Below, in pieces: positions 35,901 through 41,900 of a DNA stretch of 64,000 nt (position 1 is its first letter; every line of letters starts with the position of its first letter). Origin of the DNA: Argyresthia goedartella (lineage: Eukaryota > Arthropoda > Insecta > Lepidoptera > Argyresthiidae). The stretch covers positions 27,482,906 to 27,546,905 of the forward strand of contig OX463818.1 of the NCBI GenBank assembly GCA_949825045.1, in the 5' to 3' direction. Below the pieces are notes generated by a model that saw only the letters and a program-made list of their open reading frames with translations, was not told the origin of the DNA and searched no databases. The translations under genes were made by a program, and so were the position numbers.

Positions 35901-38900
35901 AAGTACGGAAGGTATGGATCACTCTAAGCGAGGAACTCAAGAATACATATTTAGATGAGGATGGTAATATGCAGTTTGACGGGAAATTTCTAGAAGAATT
36001 AACTGAAGTAACTAAAAAGGTAAATTCACAGTATAGAATAACGAAAGTGCTACAAAAACCGAGACTATATTAGAAAAACTGCTCGAAAAACTGATAGAGA
36101 AAACACAAGAAAATAGACCGCAGAACTTGAAAAATGTTGCTGAACGGTTTATACTTGAAAGTATAAATTTACAAGTAAAAACATGAAGCAACATGAGCAA
36201 TGGATTACTTTCTTTGAACAAGAATGTGAACGCTTTGAAGTGAAGACCGATGAAAGAAAAATTGAAATGTTAAGGCTGTTTATGGATAAGAGTTGTGCAG
36301 ACTGGTACAGTTCTATGATGATAAAATTTACGATTAACGTACCATGGACAACTTGGAGAGATGAATTTTGCGAGACATTTGCAAACAAGGGATGGAGTCT
36401 CGTTACCAATGCATTGTCATTTAAATACAAAGACGGCTCATTGATTGATTATGCTATTAAAAAAGAGAAACTACTATTAGAAAGAGAAGATCAATGGATA
36501 CCAGCACCATGGTGGACTTGATTGCAGCTGGTTTACCAGAATTCATACTTAACAAGATTGACAGGGAAGCAATAGTGGACACGGTGAGTTTGTTTAACGC
36601 GGTGAGAAAACATGAACACACAATTACTAAGAAACATTATGTGCCAAAGAATAAATACGGAAATATGAAAGAATATACTAAAAATGAAGAACGTTCTCCA
36701 TGCAAGACTTGTGAAAGATTGAATAAAGGTATCTTCACGTATCTTCAGGATGGTAACGTATAGTTACCATCCTGAAGATACGTGCTGGTTCAAAGTAAGA
36801 TAAGACAATAGAGTCTTTACTAGAAATATTAGACACGTGAATAATACAAGAATAGAAGCCGAGTTAAATGAGACCGATCAAAAAAACGAATACAACACCA
36901 TAAATAAAAATCAAATTACTATTGAACGATGCATTAGAAATATATGGAGTTTATGATTCAGGTTCAAATGTTTCTCTAGTAAACTCTAAATTACTGAAAC
37001 TAAAAGGAGAAGGAAATAATAAGAATGAAACAAACCTTCTATCAATTAATGGTGTTAGCAAGACAAGTGGTTTGACAAATTTGAAAATAAAAATATTTGA
37101 TATGGAAAATTACGAAGTTGTATACATAATTGATGAACGAAATTTCCACTACGACTTTTTGATCGGATTAGACTTAATAAAAACATTCCAGTTAATACAA
37201 GATGAAAACTTAAATATTAAACAAAAACAAGATAAGGAAAAGAAAGATATATGTGCAAATATAGAAACAAATAAAAATACAGAGGTAGAGGAAGATAAAA
37301 GTACATCAGAAGATAGAAAAATAAATTTTAATGAGCATGTGATGGTCGAAGATTTTGCCATAGAAGTAAATCATTTGAAAGAAGATGAAAAGACACAAAC
37401 AGATAGCCTGATTGAAAAATACAAATCAGTTTTTGCAAAGGATAAATATGATGTGGGGAATGGATAAGAAGCAAGAATAGACTCACAGTAGACAGATATT
37501 GCAGTAAGAGACCTTATAGGTGTACGATTGAAGATAAAAAATAAATAGAAGAACAAATAGGAAAACTATTAGATCACGAAATGATAGAAGAATCATATAG
37601 TCCGTTTGCTGCACCTGTCACTCTAGCATTTAAAAAGGAAGATAACAAAAAGTCAAGACTATGCATAGATTTTAGGGATCTGAATAAAATTGTAGTACCT
37701 CAAGCTCAACCATTTCCATTAATAGATGATCTGGTGACGAAGACAAGGAATTGCAAATATTTTTCTACTCTTGACATAAATTCAGCATTTTGGTCAATTC
37801 CTCTACGAGTTGAGGACCGGAAAAAGACAGGATTTGTAACACAGGATGGACACTATCAATGGACATGCCTACCCTTTGGATTAAAAACATCACCAGCTAT
37901 ATTTCAGAGAATTCTAAGCAATATAATGAGAAAATATAAATTAACTGATTTTGCAGTTAATTATATAGACGATATACTCATATTTTCGAAAACGTTTGAT
38001 GACCACATGCAACAGCTATCATTATTACTAGAAGCAATTTCAAAAGAAGGATTCCGAATGAAATTTACAAAATGTACATTTGCAGCAGATTCGTTGAAAT
38101 ACTTGGGATATGTAATAGGAAACAATTCGGTAAAACCATTGAAGGACAACCTGATTTCGACACAAAATTTTCCAATACCGAAAACACAGAAAAATATAAG
38201 ACAGTTTTTAGGAAAAATTAATTTTTATCATGAGTACATTCCAAAAAGTGCCATAATTTTAGATCCGTTGCATAATTTACTAAGGAAGAACCAAAAATTT
38301 ATTTGGTCTGAAGAATGGCAAAATACTTTTGAAATGATAAAGAAATTATTAAGTACACAACCAGTCCTGGAGATTTATGATAAAGACCTACCAATAAATA
38401 TTTACACTGATGCATCTTTAGAAGGTGTTGGAGCGATACTGAAACAATTACAACCTGATGGAAAAGAAAAACCGGTGGCGAACTTTTCAAAAAAAATAAA
38501 TGGTGCACAAAAGAACAAGAAAGCTATATACTTGGAATGACTTGCTATCGCAGAAGCAGTAAAATATTGGCAATACTGGTTGATCGGAAAATCATTTACA
38601 GTTTTTTCAGACCACAAACCACTTGAAAACATGAATTTAAAATCAAGGACTGACGAAGAATTAGGAGATATGACATACTACTTGTCACAATATGATTTTA
38701 CAATAAAATACTCACCTGGAAAGCAGAACTTAGAGGCGGACTGCCTAAGTAGAAATCCTGTCTTAGAATCAAATTCAAATGAACATGAACAATTAAAAAT
38801 AGTGAACTTACTTAAACTAGAAGACATAATATTAGACCAAACAAATAATGACGAATTACAGAACAAAAAAGAAAAATTTATCGAGAAACAACAAATATAC

Positions 38901-41900
38901 TATAAGAAAGTAAGAAAAAGAGAAAAAATAATATTAAAAGAAGAATTCAGCAAGAAATTAATGTCGTGTGAAGATACGACCTAACAGAAACTAACAGAAC
39001 CTAACAGCAAACAACCAAGATAAAATTTAGTAGTATCAGTTTATTAGAAGTATAGTATTTACAGTGAAGTCTATAAAAAAAAATGATGCGAAGATGAGGA
39101 TGGATGAGATGTGAAACAGGTTTTATAAAATACAGATGTCTGGATAGAAAGAAGGAAGCGGAGACCTGGGTGCAGGTGTATTTGTTGTTGTAGATGTTGT
39201 TGAAATCGTCGTTGTAGGAACAGTAGCGGGCGTACTTGTAGTTACGCCTCGCAGGATCCCGTTGTAGAAATCGTCGTTGTAGGAACAGTAGCGGCGTTGG
39301 CACGGCTCACAGAATCCCGTTGTAGAAATCTTCGTTGTAGGAATGGTAGCGGCGTAGGCGCGGCTCGCAGAATCCCGTTGTTTGAAGATTGATTTGAAGG
39401 TTTTGAGGGAGTTTGAAGGTTCGCAGGATCCCGTTGTAGATGAATTTGGAGATTTGAAGGAGTTTGAAGGCTTCGCAGGATCCCGGGGTTGAGCGACCCC
39501 GGGATAAGGCCTTTACTGGTACTTCCAGTTCAGAAACTGACGTGAGACTCTCCAGAATTGAAGAAATGTTCCGCTTTTATACCTTTTTTGGAGAGTTCTA
39601 AAAATTATTTAAATTAAACGTAATTATTGAGAGTGGCCAAGAGAGAAAGAGTATTTTTGTAAAAGTATTAAAGTAAACATATCAGACCGCTAACGAGTTT
39701 GAATGGACATTGCCATGACAACCAGATAAACAATCAACAAATCAAATGTCAATTGTTGGTTTCAGGCTCGTAATATAAAATTTAAACAGTTCACTTAGCC
39801 AAAATTAAATAACAACAAAAGGAAAAATAGTAGCGCACCAGCGCGCACGAAGCCCGAGATTGTAGAGTTTCGGAGAAAGCCAAAAACAAGGTCACCAAAG
39901 GTAAGCCCCTTCCCTATCGATTTAGAAGTGCTGATAACATGAAAATGCAGAGCGAACATGATTTATTAATGTATTCTTATGGTTTAAAACATTACAGGTT
40001 CCTATGGAAATAAAAGTGATGACCAATAATAAGCAGCACAGCTCACCAAGTATCCAGCGTAATAGAGCAAGCACCCTGAAGGATAAACAAAAAGGACTGA
40101 TGGTGGAGCTGGAGCTAAGGGTTAGGAAGCAAGAATAGCATGTGAGTAACATAACACTACATTATTTAAAAAAATACATGAAAATCTGTGTCATATTGGA
40201 ATTAGACAAATGCAGATGACAATTAGTCCATACTATGCAGCAAAGAATCTAACAAATAATATAAAAAAAGTGTGTAAATGCTGTGAAATTTGTATAAAAA
40301 ACAAGTCAAGAGGACAACAAATATGGGTTCATGTCTCAATTAGGCCCAGCTACAAGACCTTTTGAAATAATGTCCATAGACACGATAGGTGGTTTCGGAG
40401 GTTCAAGATCAACAAAGAGATACCTCCATTTGCTGGTAGATCATTTCACTAGACATGCTTTTATAAAAACATCAAAAACACAGAGTGCCGATGATTTTAT
40501 AAAATTAGTCCAAGACATAGCAGAAGCGGAGAATATTGGTATGATTCTCACTGATCAATATCCGGGAATCAATTCGAGAGCATTCAAGACGTTCTTGACA
40601 AACAAATACCTTTGGTATTTACAGCAGTGAATGCACCTTTTTCAAATGGGCTTAATGAGAGGCTGAATCAAACATTAGTAAACAAAATTAGATGTAAAAT
40701 GAAAGAAGGAGGAAATAAAAAAGCATGGACAACAATAGCACAAGAATGTGTGAATAAATATAATGAAACAGCTCACTCAGTTACGGGCTTCTCACCAAAA
40801 TATCTGTTAGATGGAACAAATGCTACGATTTTACCAAATCAAATAAAACAGGACATACTGCCTAGTGATTGGATTAAAGATAGAAATACAGCATTAGAAA
40901 ATACAATAAAATCACACAACTACAACAAACAAATATTTGACAAAAAGCTCAAATATTGGAATTTCAATGAAGGAGACATGGTTTATGTTGAAAATGGTAA
41001 TAAATTGAATAGGAAAAAGCTAGACGAACAGAAACTTGGGCCATATAAGATTATTGTTAAAATTTCAAACACAATTTACAAGATAGATACTGGACGCCAG
41101 AAAAATGAATCGAATCTATATCATATTACAAAACTTATGCCAATTCCGGTATTAGAAGATGATGTAATTGAAGATGACGGAGCTGATTGAACGAAAATAC
41201 TAAAGAATTTTCTTTCCTTGGAGGGGAGATGTAAAGAGTCTCAATATGTTTAGAGTGCCTGCGTTTCGAGCTGTCATGTCAATGTCAACATGACAGCTAA
41301 GTACAAATATGGGGAAGTGTCTTGTTTGTGATGATTGTGCAAAATAATCAGATATTAAAATAATATGAATAGGAATAGACTTTAAATGTCGTTTCTTTGA
41401 TTACAGGTGAGAATGTAGATTTAGTTTTACCTATAAGAGTTTCATGTTATATTTTACAGCCTTAAAAATTAAAAACTTTGATTACAGATACAAAGAAACA
41501 TATTTTAGTTTTATTCGTTGAAAAGACATATTATATATTTATTAAAAATTGTGTACTGGTTTTGTTTTCCCAAGCATTGTATTAAACATAACCAGTGGCA
41601 AAACTGCTAAACATCCTATGAAAATAATGTTTTAAATACGCCGAAGGTCTAACAGATTACTATGAGAGTAATTGATAAGCTGGCAGCTTTCAAGAATTTT
41701 TTGTTGTGTGACTGTTAGATATTTGTGTGATATTGCAGGGATGGTTATCCCTAGTGGGAATACTGCTGTCAATATATTAGTATGTATAGCTAACATAGCG
41801 TCACGCTTTTTCCCATATGGGGTGGCAGAGTCATTGTACCCATGTTACAGTTATTATCCAATTAAAAATATTCAATACTCACAAGACAGGGGGCCACCCC

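Larger units (their letters stand above)
22539..41528 (+). mobile_element. Ty3/gypsy element broken up by nested insertions
   Basis: The 5' LTR starts at 22539 and the 3' LTR ends at about 41528. TATT flanks both sides (22535-22538 and 41529-41532). The 5' LTR is split by an 8.4-kb insertion. Its two parts (175 bp, and 124 bp after removing the 8-bp target duplication) add up to 299 bp, exactly the length of the intact 3' LTR. The body has gag, protease, RT, RNase H and integrase remnants on the plus strand, with many frameshifts. It is further interrupted by a copia element and a roughly 1.1-kb insertion. No envelope gene is seen. Confidence 0.88.
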
